DNA of 64,000 bases. It comes from Solirubrobacteraceae bacterium. Lineage in GTDB: Bacteria; Actinomycetota; Thermoleophilia; Solirubrobacterales; Solirubrobacteraceae. The position numbers and the translations under genes are program-made. Position 1 is the stretch's first letter. Each line of letters starts with the position of its first letter. The stretch spans positions 248,001-312,000 of the forward strand of contig JALNWQ010000003.1 in the NCBI GenBank assembly GCA_023230855.1, given 5' to 3'. The notes beneath the pieces are model-generated. The model made no database searches and was not told the origin of the DNA. It saw only the letters and a list, made by a program, of their open reading frames with translations. Shown piece by piece: positions 49,146 through 56,865 of this stretch.

Positions 49146-49904
49146 GTGCCCACGTCGCCGCTCACCGATCCCGCCGGCCCGTTGGCCGTCGCGTGGCTCG
49201 GTCGGGTGCCGTACGCCCCGACGCTCGACCTGCAGCACCGGTTGCGCGACGCCCGCGTCGACGGTCGGATCGGCGACACGCTCCTGCTGCTCGAGCACGA
49301 CCCGGTGTACACCCGGGGACGGCGCGCCACCGATGCCGAGCTGCCGTTCGGCGCGGGGTGGTACGCCGAGCGCGGGATCGACGTCGTCGACGTCCGCCGC
49401 GGCGGCAAGGTCACCTACCACGCCCCCGGCCAGCTCGTGGGCTACGTCGTCGTCGCCACCGGCGACGTCATCCGCCTGGTGCGGCTGCTGGAGCGGGCGA
49501 TGATCCGCGTCGCCGCGCGGTCGGGGGTCGACGCCCGCGGCCGCTCCGAGGAGGGGATCGAGTTCACCGGGGTGTGGACCGAGGGTCGCAAGCTCGGCTC
49601 GATCGGCCTGCACCTCTCGCGCGGGGTGACGACCCACGGGGTCGGCCTCAACGTCGTGACCGACCTCGAGCCGTTCGGCTGGATCGTCCCCTGCGGGCTC
49701 AGCACGCCGATGACGTCGATCGCCCGCGAGTCCGGCGCGCCCGACCTGGGCTCCGACCCCGACCTGGACCCGATCCCGGCCGTGCGCGAGGCGGGCGAGC
49801 GGCTCGCGACGGCCCTCGCCGACGAGCTGGGGGTGGCGACCGTCCCCGCCGACCCGGACGAGCTGCGGCGGATCGCGGCCGGCGTCGCCACGACGGGCGA
49901 CTGA
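49146..49904 (+). CDS. lipB: Octanoyltransferase
   Basis: 252 residues. LipB moves octanoyl from acyl-carrier protein to lipoyl domains. Signatures: LLLLEHDPVYTRGRR, RRGGKVTYHAPGQLVGYVVV, GVWTEGRKLGSIGLHLSRGVTTHGVGLNV (catalytic Lys) and VPCGLSTPMTSIARE (catalytic Cys). GTG 49146 is preferred to GTG 49137, because the -10 TAGCGT (49133-49138) overlaps the latter and ends seven bases before the former. lipA follows after 92 bases with its own -10. The last 25 residues extend beyond the usual end. Confidence 0.94.
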   Translation: MPTSPLTDPAGPLAVAWLGRVPYAPTLDLQHRLRDARVDGRIGDTLLLLEHDPVYTRGRRATDAELPFGAGWYAERGIDVVDVRRGGKVTYHAPGQLVGYVVVATGDVIRLVRLLERAMIRVAARSGVDARGRSEEGIEFTGVWTEGRKLGSIGLHLSRGVTTHGVGLNVVTDLEPFGWIVPCGLSTPMTSIARESGAPDLGSDPDLDPIPAVREAGERLATALADELGVATVPADPDELRRIAAGVATTGD

Positions 49905-49996
49905 CCGACCGTTCGTCTGGTTCCACCGTCGCGGCGGGCGCGCCCCGACGGGCGCTCCCGGGGGAGCACGGAGCGCGCACGCGCTACCCTGGCGTG

Positions 49997-50992
49997 GTGT
50001 CCGACTCCCCGACCGTGACGCCGCCGCCGACCCGTCAGACGCGGTCGCGGGCCAAGCCCGGCGGGATGGACGTGCTCAAGGTCCTGGGCCCCGACACCCG
50101 CCCGCTGCGCGAGCGCAAGCCGCCGTGGTTCAAGGTCCCCGCACCCGGTGGGCAGACGTACCGGCGGCTCAAGCACGAGATCGAGGCGAACAACCTCAAC
50201 ACCGTCTGCCAGGAGGCCGCCTGCCCGAACATCGGGGAGTGCTGGGAGCGCGGCACCGCGACGTTCATGATCCTCGGCGACACCTGCACCCGGCGGTGCG
50301 GGTTCTGCCACGTCCAGACCGGCACGCCGACGTGGAACGACCCGCTCGAGCCGGCGCGCGTCGCCCGCTCGATCAGCCTCATGGGCCTGCGTCACGCGGT
50401 GATCACGTCGGTCGACCGCGACGACCTGCCCGACTACGGCGCCCGGATCTGGGCGGCGACGATCAGCCAGTGCCACCGCCAGGCGCCGGACACGAACATC
50501 GAGGTCCTCACCCCGGACTTCCGCGGCGAGGAGATGCCGCTGGCGACCGTCCTCGCGGCGCGGCCCGACGTCTTCAACCACAACGTCGAGGTCGTCCCGC
50601 GGCTGTACCCGATCGCCCGGCGCGGGTCGACGTGGGAGCGCTCCAACCGCGTGCTGCGCAACGCCAAGGAGATGGCCGGCGACGCGCTGTCGACGAAGTC
50701 CGGGCTCATGGTCGGCCTCGGCGAGAGCTTCGACGAGATGGTCGACGCGATGGGCCGCCTGCGCGAGAACCACGTCCAGATCCTCACCATCGGCCAGTAC
50801 CTGCGCCCGACCGAGAACCACCTGCCGATCGTCCGCTACTGGCACCCCGACGAGTTCGACGAGCTCGCCCGGATCGGGATGGAGGAGATGGGCTTCGACC
50901 ACGTCGCCGCCGGCCCGCTCGTCCGCTCGAGCTACCACGCCGACGAGCACGTCAAGCAGGACCGCCCGGGCGTCGGGCCGCTCGCCGCCTGA
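49997..50992 (+). CDS. lipA: Lipoyl synthase
   Basis: 331 residues, radical SAM enzyme that inserts two sulfurs into octanoyl groups. The auxiliary cluster motif CQEAACPNIGEC, the radical SAM motif CTRRCGFC, GLMVGLGES, LTIGQYLRPT and the C-terminal RSSYHADEH are all present. Two adjacent GTG codons could start it (49994 and 49997); TACCCT (49985-49990) ends six bases before 49997, which fits the spacing seen elsewhere. It forms the lipoylation pathway with lipB and supplies the cofactor used by complexes that contain lpdA. Confidence 0.96.
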   Translation: MSDSPTVTPPPTRQTRSRAKPGGMDVLKVLGPDTRPLRERKPPWFKVPAPGGQTYRRLKHEIEANNLNTVCQEAACPNIGECWERGTATFMILGDTCTRRCGFCHVQTGTPTWNDPLEPARVARSISLMGLRHAVITSVDRDDLPDYGARIWAATISQCHRQAPDTNIEVLTPDFRGEEMPLATVLAARPDVFNHNVEVVPRLYPIARRGSTWERSNRVLRNAKEMAGDALSTKSGLMVGLGESFDEMVDAMGRLRENHVQILTIGQYLRPTENHLPIVRYWHPDEFDELARIGMEEMGFDHVAAGPLVRSSYHADEHVKQDRPGVGPLAA

Positions 50993-51059
50993 CCCGCGGG
51001 GCCGTCGCGTCCCCGCCGCCGCGCCGGGCCGACGGGGACCCTCGTCTAGCCTTCCGCCG

Positions 51060-51614
51060 GTGATCCCGCTGAAGGATGCGCACCCCGGCGCCCGCACCGC
51101 CACGTCGGCGGCGCTCGCCGTCGTGGCGGCGCTCCTCGCCGGGCCGCGGCCGCTCGTCGCGCTCGGGGCGGCGGTCGTCGTCTGGGTCGCCGCCGACGGC
51201 GTGGCGCTGCGCCGTGGCGCGGCGGCGACCGTCGCCGGATTCGCCGCCGGCGCGGTCGCCGTGGCCGTCGCGGTCCTCCTCGCCGACGTGGACGCGGGAT
51301 GGCGCGCGGTCGGGGTCCCCGCCGCGGTCGGCGGCGCCGCCGCGATCGGCGGCCTCCACGTCGGCCTGGCCCCGCGCGCGCGCGTCATGAGCTTCTGCCC
51401 ACTCCCGCTGCTCGGCGGGATGATCGCCGTGCCGGTCGTGCTGTGGAGCGCGGTCGGGATCGGCCTGCTCGCGCTCGCCCGCGCCGGCCACGAGATCGCC
51501 CCCGACGCCACGTCGCTCGCCGGCACGAGCCCGCTCCTCGTCGTCGCCGCGGCGGTCGTCGTCGGCGTCCTCGCGCGGCCGCGGCGGCGGCGGCCGGCGT
51601 CGTCGGCGGCCTGA
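51060..51614 (+). CDS. Membrane protein of unknown function
   Basis: 184 residues with five or six hydrophobic segments rich in Ala and Val, a short loop with RRGAA, then RARVMSFCPLPLLGGMIAVP, ending in a basic tail (RPRRRRPASSAA). No family is recognised. TAGCCT ends seven bases before the GTG, so it has its own promoter behind lipA. Confidence 0.65.
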   Translation: MIPLKDAHPGARTATSAALAVVAALLAGPRPLVALGAAVVVWVAADGVALRRGAAATVAGFAAGAVAVAVAVLLADVDAGWRAVGVPAAVGGAAAIGGLHVGLAPRARVMSFCPLPLLGGMIAVPVVLWSAVGIGLLALARAGHEIAPDATSLAGTSPLLVVAAAVVVGVLARPRRRRPASSAA

Positions 51615-51667
51615 CCGCCGGCCGGGTTGCGGGGCACGTCGCATGGACGGTTACGATGAGGGTGCCG

Positions 51668-51983
51668 ATGGACCTCGCCGAACACGTCCGCCGCAACATC
51701 CACAAGGCGCCCAAGGCGATGCGGATGCTCGGCCACACGGCGTACCCGGGCTCGGAGACCTCGCAGACGCCAACCGCGCCGTCCACGACGCCGACGGAAC
51801 GCCGGAGCGGTTCGCGCTCGACCAACGATCGCCACTCCAAGGCGTCCTCGACGCGGTCGTAGCCGCACTCTCAACCAGCTCGTCGAGGACCAGGGCCGCG
51901 GCCGACCGGCCCGCGTCACCGCCGAGCGTTTCGCCGACCTGTTCCTGCGGCGCCTGTGGAGCCGCACGCCGCCCAGATCCTGA
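51668..51983 (+). pseudogene. Small gene broken by two single-base deletions
   Basis: Coding character passes between frames: MDLAEHVRRNIHKAPKAMRM to GSE in one frame (to about 51755), then DLADANRAVHDADGTPERF to VVAAL in a second, then NQLVEDQGRGRPARVTAERF to TPPRS and a stop in a third. Each change equals one lost base (a G in GGCTCGGAG|ACC near 51755; one base before AACCAGCTC near 51880). Rejoined it gives a protein of about 105 residues, unrecognised. TACGAT (51652-51657) could be its -10 and a hairpin follows the stop at 51983. It is either a decaying gene or a place with assembly errors. Confidence 0.6.
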
Positions 51984-51992
51984 TCTCCGGAT

Positions 51993-52010
51993 CGTCCCCT
52001 CCGGGGGACG
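51993..52010 (+). terminator. Hairpin after the frameshifted gene
   Basis: CGTCCCC and GGGGACG around the loop TCCG, ten bases beyond the stop at 51983; the loop is of UNCG type. Confidence 0.55.
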
Positions 52011-52019
52011 GCGATCCTC

Positions 52020-52049
52020 TAGGGTACGACGACCTGACTGGCCAGTCAG
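52020..52049 (+). promoter_or_regulatory. Promoter and TetR-type operator of the acyl-CoA dehydrogenase operon
   Basis: -10 TAGGGT (52020-52025) followed eight bases later by CTGACTGGCCAGTCAG (52034-52049), a perfect 16-bp palindrome that would overlap the transcription start. Palindromes of this kind are typical operators of TetR-family repressors of fatty-acid and sterol genes. No TetR gene is in the window. Confidence 0.65.
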
Positions 52050-52105
52050 CCAGGATCCCCCTGCGCGACCGGCCGGCACCCCGAGATCCGACGAAGGGAC
52101 GAGGC

Positions 52106-53311
52106 GTGGACCTCAACGACAGCCCCGAGCAGGCCGAGTATCGCGAGCGGGTCCGGACCTGGCTCCGGGACAACGCCGCCGACGCGCCCAGGGTGCGCGG
52201 CGAGGGCATGATCCAGGACGAGGACGAGCGGGTCGCCGCGTGGCGCACGTGGCAGCGTCGCCTCGTCGAGGGCGGCCTCTGCGGCGTCACGTGGCCCGAG
52301 GAGTTCGGCGGCGCCGGCAAGGGCCCGATCGAGCAGGTCATCGTCAACCAGGAGCTCGCGCAGGCCGGCGTCCCCGGCCCGCTCGACTTCATCGGCGTCG
52401 GGATGATGGGCCCGGCGATCATCGTCCACGGCACCGACGAGCAGAAGCGCCGCCACCTCGGCCCGCTGCTCCACGGCGACGAGGTCTTCTGCCAGCTCTT
52501 CAGCGAGCCGGCCGCGGGGTCGGACCTCGCCGGCGTCACCACCCGCGCCGTCCAGCAGGACGACGGGTCGTTCCGGATCACCGGCCAGAAGGTGTGGACG
52601 ACGAACGCCCAGTTCTCCGCCTACGGCGTGCTGCTCGCGCGGACCGACGCCGACGTGCCCAAGCACAAGGGCCTGACGATGTTCATCGTGCCGATGGACG
52701 CCCCGGGCGTGACGATCCGCGGCCTGCGCCAGATCTCGGGCGAGGCGGAGTTCAACGAGGTGTTCCTCGACGAGGTGGAGGTCGGCGCCGACGCCGTCCT
52801 CGGCCAGGTCGGCGCCGGGTGGACGACCGCCCTCACCGTCCTGATGTTCGAGCGCCTGGCGATCGGCACCGCGCCGATCGGCTACAGCGCCGAGCGGTTC
52901 GCCGCCGCGATCGCCGACGCCCCCGGCGCCCGCGAGGACAGCGCCGTGCGGCAGGAGATCGGGCGGATCGGCACCGAGCTCATCGCCAGCCGGTTCAACG
53001 GCCACCGCATGATCAGCGAGCTCGCCGGCGGCGGCGTGCCCGGACCGGAGTTCGGCCTGGCCAAGGTCACGATGGTGAGCGCCGCGGTCGACGCCGGCGA
53101 CCTCATCGGCGACGTCCTGGGCCCCGACGCCCTGGACCACGACGACGAGTGGGGGTACATGATCTCGTTCCTGCCCGGCCTGAAGTCCGCCGGCGGCACC
53201 GAGGAGATCCTCCGCAACACCATCGGCGAGCGGGTGCTGGGCCTGCCGCCGGAGCCACGCCTGGACAAGGGCGTGCCGTTCAGCGAACTGCGTTCCCGCC
53301 AGGAGGCCTGA
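52106..53311 (+). CDS. Acyl-CoA dehydrogenase, larger subunit-type
   Basis: 401 residues. LCGVTWPEEFGGAGKGPIEQVIVNQELAQAG, QLFSEPAAGSDLAGVTTRAVQQDDGSFRITGQKVWTTNAQFS (flavin-binding), and SAGGTEEILRNTIGERVLGLP at the C-terminus identify an FAD-dependent acyl-CoA dehydrogenase. The paired arrangement with a second, divergent dehydrogenase immediately downstream is that of heteromeric FadE pairs acting on bulky CoA esters such as sterol side chains. The GTG has a good ribosome site (GGGACGAGG). Preceded by a palindromic operator. Substrate unknown. Confidence 0.9.
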   Translation: MDLNDSPEQAEYRERVRTWLRDNAADAPRVRGEGMIQDEDERVAAWRTWQRRLVEGGLCGVTWPEEFGGAGKGPIEQVIVNQELAQAGVPGPLDFIGVGMMGPAIIVHGTDEQKRRHLGPLLHGDEVFCQLFSEPAAGSDLAGVTTRAVQQDDGSFRITGQKVWTTNAQFSAYGVLLARTDADVPKHKGLTMFIVPMDAPGVTIRGLRQISGEAEFNEVFLDEVEVGADAVLGQVGAGWTTALTVLMFERLAIGTAPIGYSAERFAAAIADAPGAREDSAVRQEIGRIGTELIASRFNGHRMISELAGGGVPGPEFGLAKVTMVSAAVDAGDLIGDVLGPDALDHDDEWGYMISFLPGLKSAGGTEEILRNTIGERVLGLPPEPRLDKGVPFSELRSRQEA

Positions 53312-53312
53312 C

Positions 53313-54461
53313 ATGGATCTGTCGCTCACCGACGAGCAGGAGTTCCTGCGCGACGCCGCCCGTGACGCGCTGCGGCGCACCGACACCGTCGCCGCCGCCC
53401 GCGAGGCGCTCGAGGACGTCGCCGTCGGCAAGGTCCCGACGCTGACCGACCTGTGGCCGACCGCCGTCGAGGCCGGCTGGCCCGGGCTGCTGACGAGCGA
53501 GGAGCACGGCGGCGCGGGCCTCGGCCTGTACGACGCGCTGCTCGTCGCCCAGGAGGCCGCGGCCGTGCTGGCCCCGGTGCCGCTCGTGTCGGTCCTGCCC
53601 GCCGCGTCGATCCTCGACGCCGCCGGGGACGAGGCGTCGGCCGCGGTCGCCGGTGGCGAGCTGCGCGCCGCGTGGCTGCCGGTCGCGCCGCCGTCGGACC
53701 GCGAGGCCCGGTGGACCGTCGACCCGCGCGGCGGCCTGCTCCGCGGCGACGCCCCGACGGCGACCGTGTCGGGTGACGACGTGACCCTCGACGGTGAGGT
53801 GCCGTGGGCGCCCGACGCCCCCGGCGCCGACCGGCTCGTCGTCGTCGGCGTCGACGCGGACGGCGCACCCGTCGCGGCGCTCGTCGACGCCGCCGACGCG
53901 GGCGTGACGGTCGAGGCGGTCACCCGCTACGACGCGACCCGGCCGCTCGGGCACGTGCGGCTGCAGGGCGCCAAGGGCCGGCGGATCGCCGCCGACGCCG
54001 ACGCGCTGGCGCGGGCGTGGTTCGTCGCCCAGGCGATCCTCGCGGCCGAGGCGACCGGCGTCGCCGGGCACCTGCTGCCGATCGCGGTGGAGTACGCGAA
54101 GGAGCGCCACACGTTCGGGCGGGCGATCGGCTCGTACCAGGCGGTCAAGCATCACCTGGTCGAGGTCCTGCGCCTGACCGAGAACGCCCGCGCGCTGCTG
54201 ATCTACGTGGCGTGGGCGAGCGAGCACGCCCCCGACCAGCTGCCGCTGGCGGCGGCCGCGGCCCGCTCCGGCGCCGGCCAGGCGCTGGACGTCGCGACCC
54301 GCGAGCACATCTCCGTGCACGGCGGGATCGGCGCCACGTGGGAGCACGACGCGCCGCTGTACTTCCGGCGCGCGCAGCTCTCGCGGCGGCTCGTCGGCGG
54401 CGACGCCGACGCCACCGACCGCGTCGCCGGGCAGCTCCTCGGCGGGGTCGTCCCGGCCTGA
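53313..54461 (+). CDS. Acyl-CoA dehydrogenase, smaller partner subunit-type
   Basis: 382 residues, one base after the previous stop. MDLSLTDEQEFLRDAARDALRR, WPGLLTSEEHGGAGLGLYDALLVAQEAA, then VAGHLLPIAVEYAKERHTFGRAIGSYQAVKHHLVEVLRLTENARALLIYVAW and TREHISVHGGIGATWEHDAPLYFRRAQ. The middle beta-domain is much less conserved than in the first subunit, typical of the second FadE of heteromeric pairs. Together with its neighbour it probably forms an alpha-beta dehydrogenase. A clear catalytic Glu cannot be assigned without alignment. Confidence 0.88.
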   Translation: MDLSLTDEQEFLRDAARDALRRTDTVAAAREALEDVAVGKVPTLTDLWPTAVEAGWPGLLTSEEHGGAGLGLYDALLVAQEAAAVLAPVPLVSVLPAASILDAAGDEASAAVAGGELRAAWLPVAPPSDREARWTVDPRGGLLRGDAPTATVSGDDVTLDGEVPWAPDAPGADRLVVVGVDADGAPVAALVDAADAGVTVEAVTRYDATRPLGHVRLQGAKGRRIAADADALARAWFVAQAILAAEATGVAGHLLPIAVEYAKERHTFGRAIGSYQAVKHHLVEVLRLTENARALLIYVAWASEHAPDQLPLAAAAARSGAGQALDVATREHISVHGGIGATWEHDAPLYFRRAQLSRRLVGGDADATDRVAGQLLGGVVPA

Positions 54462-54623
54462 TCCGGCCCTCCGTCGCCCGTTCCCGCCGGGATCGGGCGA
54501 CGGGACCGTGCCCCCGACCGACCACGAAACCCCTGCAATCCGGGGTGATGTGGACGGTCGGACGCAGACCGGATCGCGAATCTTCACAACTCGCGACCCA
54601 CGGACCCCCGGAAGCGTCTACGG

Positions 54624-54730
54624 TTCACCACGGGCGATCCGCCCGATACATCAGCAGTGCCAGCGTTCGCAGTCGTGGTTTTCAGCACCTCCAGCGTCGT
54701 TGCACACAACCCCGCAGGAGAGTCATCACC
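54624..54730 (+). promoter_or_regulatory. cspA-like promoter candidate and leader
   Basis: TTCACC (54624-54629) and ATACAT (54646-54651) with 16 bases between them are the best promoter candidate before the cold-shock gene, leaving a leader of about 75 bases. The leader ends with a good ribosome site (GCAGGAGAG) nine bases before the ATG. Cold-shock leaders often fold with temperature; I see no specific element. Confidence 0.35.
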
Positions 54731-54934
54731 ATGGCCAACGGCACCGTCAAGTGGTTCAGCGACGAGAAGGGCTTCGGCTTCATCACGCCGGAGGACGGCG
54801 GCAAGGACCTCTTCGTCCACCACTCCGCGATCAACGGCTCGGGCTTCAAGACCCTCGCCGAGGGCGCGCGCGTGAGCTACGACGCCGAGGTCGGCCCGAA
54901 GGGCCCCAACGCCACGAACGTCGACGTCATCTAG
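54731..54934 (+). CDS. Cold-shock protein
   Basis: 67 residues, single OB-fold. MANGTVKWFSDEKGFGFITPEDGGKDLFVHHSAI contains both RNP motifs (KGFGFI and LFVHHS), and ARVSYDAEVGPKGPNATNV ends the barrel. CspA-family proteins melt RNA structure and are RNA chaperones in the cytosol. It has the strongest Shine-Dalgarno in the window, unlike the many leaderless genes, which suggests high or regulated translation. A perfect hairpin ends it. Confidence 0.96.
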   Translation: MANGTVKWFSDEKGFGFITPEDGGKDLFVHHSAINGSGFKTLAEGARVSYDAEVGPKGPNATNVDVI

Positions 54935-54990
54935 ACCCGACTTCCGGACCCGGCGGCGACGCCGGGCCCACGGTCCCTCACCGGACCACC

Positions 54991-55017
54991 CGACGCCCGG
55001 CCCCGTGCCGGGCGTCG
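54991..55017 (+). terminator. Hairpin after the cold-shock gene
   Basis: CGACGCCCGGC and GCCGGGCGTCG around the loop CCCGT, an 11-bp perfect stem, 57 bases after the stop. Confidence 0.65.
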
Positions 55018-55458
55018 CCGTTCCGGGCCGGGGGGCTCCGCGACGCGTCGGGACCGCGGCGGAGGCGTTGCACGGCTGCGGCGCCTTGCGCCCGGCGTCG
55101 TCCCCTCCCCCGTCGACGTCCGCGCCGACACCTGCCGGAGCGTCCGGGGGTCGGGCCCGTCGTCACGGTGGATGACCGGACCGCTGCGAGGACGGCGCTC
55201 CACCAGACCGACGTCGGGCGACGCTCACGTGGATGGCCGCTGAAGCGACGGTGCGGTGATCCACCCGGGCGACACGCAGGTCGGGCGACGCGCAGGCCGG
55301 GCGACGCGCAGGCCGGGCGACGCGCAGGCGCCGGGCCCCCACCCGAGCCGCACCGTCCGGGCGCCCGATCGCCCGGCTTTACGCACGTCTGACGCGCGAT
55401 CCGCCATCGTGGTGGCACCACCGGTGGCCCCCTACGCCCCGGGCGACCCCCGCGCCCC
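55018..55458. other. 441-bp intergenic region
   Basis: No convincing gene is seen; open frames lack codon bias. It contains GTGGAT (55229) and ATCCAC (55259) as a possible large hairpin, and a four-copy 16-bp tandem repeat at 55266-55329. CATCGT near 55405 could be a weak -10 for the protease gene at 55459. Confidence 0.55.
55266..55329. repeat. 16-bp tandem repeat, four copies
   Basis: Four head-to-tail copies of CGGGCGACRCGCAGGY; copies two to four are nearly identical. The period is not a multiple of three, so it is not coding in phase. Confidence 0.85.
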
Positions 55459-56865
55459 ATGCCTGACGACCGACGACCGCTCTGGACGGACCACCCCGAC
55501 GACGACACGTGGCTGCGCGACGACGAGGAGCCGACCCACGCCGGCCCGCTCCGCTCCCCCGCGGGCGACGGACCGCCGATCCCGCCCCCGCCGGCCCACA
55601 CGCCGCCCGTCCCGCCCACCGCGTCGCGGCCCGCCGCCGACCCGCCGACCCGCCGCCAGGAGCTGCCGCCGGTCCGCCCCGCCGCGCCGCGACCGAGGCC
55701 CACGTCGCGTGCCGCGGCGGCTTCGCCGCGCGACCCCGGCCCCCCGTCCCCGTCGACGTCGCCGGGAGCCCGTCGTGGGGTCGCCGTGCTCGCCGCGATC
55801 GCCATCGCCGCGGTCGCGTCCACCGTCACGCTGCTCGTCAGCGACGACGACGCGACCGGGGACCGCGTCCGCACGGTCCAGGTGTCGGTCGTCGGCGGCG
55901 ACGATCCGAGCGCCCCGCTCAAGGCGGCCTACGAGGCCGCCGTCGACGGGGTGGTCCAGATTCGCACGAGCAGCGGCGCCGGGACCGGGTTCGTCTACGA
56001 CGACCAGGGCACGATCATCACCAACGCGCACGTCGTCGGCACCGCCAAGCAGGTGCGGGTGCGGTTCGGCGACAGCACGTCGATGATCGACGGACGCGTG
56101 CTCGGCAGCGACGCGTCCACCGACCTGGCGGTCGTGCGCATCGACCCGTCCAAGGTCGACAAGCTCGCGCCGCTGCGGCTCGCCGACTCCGACAAGGCCG
56201 AGACCGGCGACCCGGTCCTGGCGATCGGCTACCCGCTCGGCCTCGACCAGACCGCGACGGCGGGCATCGTGTCGGGCGTCGGCCGGTCGATCCAGGCCCC
56301 CAACGGGTTCAACATCGACAAGGTCATCCAGACCGACGCGCCGATCAACCCCGGCAACTCCGGTGGCCCGTTGCTCGACGCGCGCGGCCTCGTCATCGGC
56401 GTCAACTCGCAGATCGCGACCACCGGCCGCAGCGGCGGCAACGTCGGCATCGGCTACGCGGTGCCGTCGAACACCGCCAAGGACATCGTGCCGCGCCTGG
56501 CGCAGGGCCGGTCGGTCGAGCGCGGGTACATGGGCGTGTCGATCGGGCCGGTCGGCTCGTCGTCCGGATCGGGCTCCGGCGGCGCGACCGGCGACGGGGC
56601 CGAGGTCGTCACCGTCACGCCCAACGGGCCCGCCGCCGACGCGGGCCTGCGGGGCGCGAGCGGCAGCCGCGCCGGCGACGTCATCCACCGGATCGAGGGG
56701 GAGGCGGTCAAGGGCCCGGACGACGTGACGCGGATCGTCGCCGGCCGCCGCCCGGGGGAGACGTTGCGGTTCGAGGTCGAGCGCGACGGCCAACGGCGCG
56801 AGGTCCGCGTCAAGCTCGCCAAGCGTCCCGACAACCTGCCCGGGACGACCACCACCGTCCCGTGA
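55459..56865 (+). CDS. HtrA/DegP-like S1C serine protease with PDZ domain
   Basis: 468 residues. A Pro-rich cytoplasmic tail of about 100 residues, one transmembrane helix (GVAVLAAIAIAAVASTVTLLV), then a trypsin-like domain outside the membrane with the triad His (TNAHVVGT), Asp (STDLAVVRI) and Ser (NPGNSGGPLLDARG), and a C-terminal PDZ domain (VERGYMGVSIGPVG ... GDVIHRIEGEAVKGPDDVTRIV). Such proteases degrade misfolded envelope proteins. It overlaps the following VWA gene by four bases, implying joint function. Confidence 0.93.
   Translation: MPDDRRPLWTDHPDDDTWLRDDEEPTHAGPLRSPAGDGPPIPPPPAHTPPVPPTASRPAADPPTRRQELPPVRPAAPRPRPTSRAAAASPRDPGPPSPSTSPGARRGVAVLAAIAIAAVASTVTLLVSDDDATGDRVRTVQVSVVGGDDPSAPLKAAYEAAVDGVVQIRTSSGAGTGFVYDDQGTIITNAHVVGTAKQVRVRFGDSTSMIDGRVLGSDASTDLAVVRIDPSKVDKLAPLRLADSDKAETGDPVLAIGYPLGLDQTATAGIVSGVGRSIQAPNGFNIDKVIQTDAPINPGNSGGPLLDARGLVIGVNSQIATTGRSGGNVGIGYAVPSNTAKDIVPRLAQGRSVERGYMGVSIGPVGSSSGSGSGGATGDGAEVVTVTPNGPAADAGLRGASGSRAGDVIHRIEGEAVKGPDDVTRIVAGRRPGETLRFEVERDGQRREVRVKLAKRPDNLPGTTTTVP

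Noticed and set aside
51643..53445. Frame running through the frameshifted gene and the dehydrogenase
   Set aside because: Only a short middle piece is coding-like. The rest is a shadow of the dehydrogenase gene.
55256..56086. Open frame over the 16-bp repeat and the protease start
   Set aside because: The repeat period is out of phase with codons and composition is low-complexity; the protease uses another frame.
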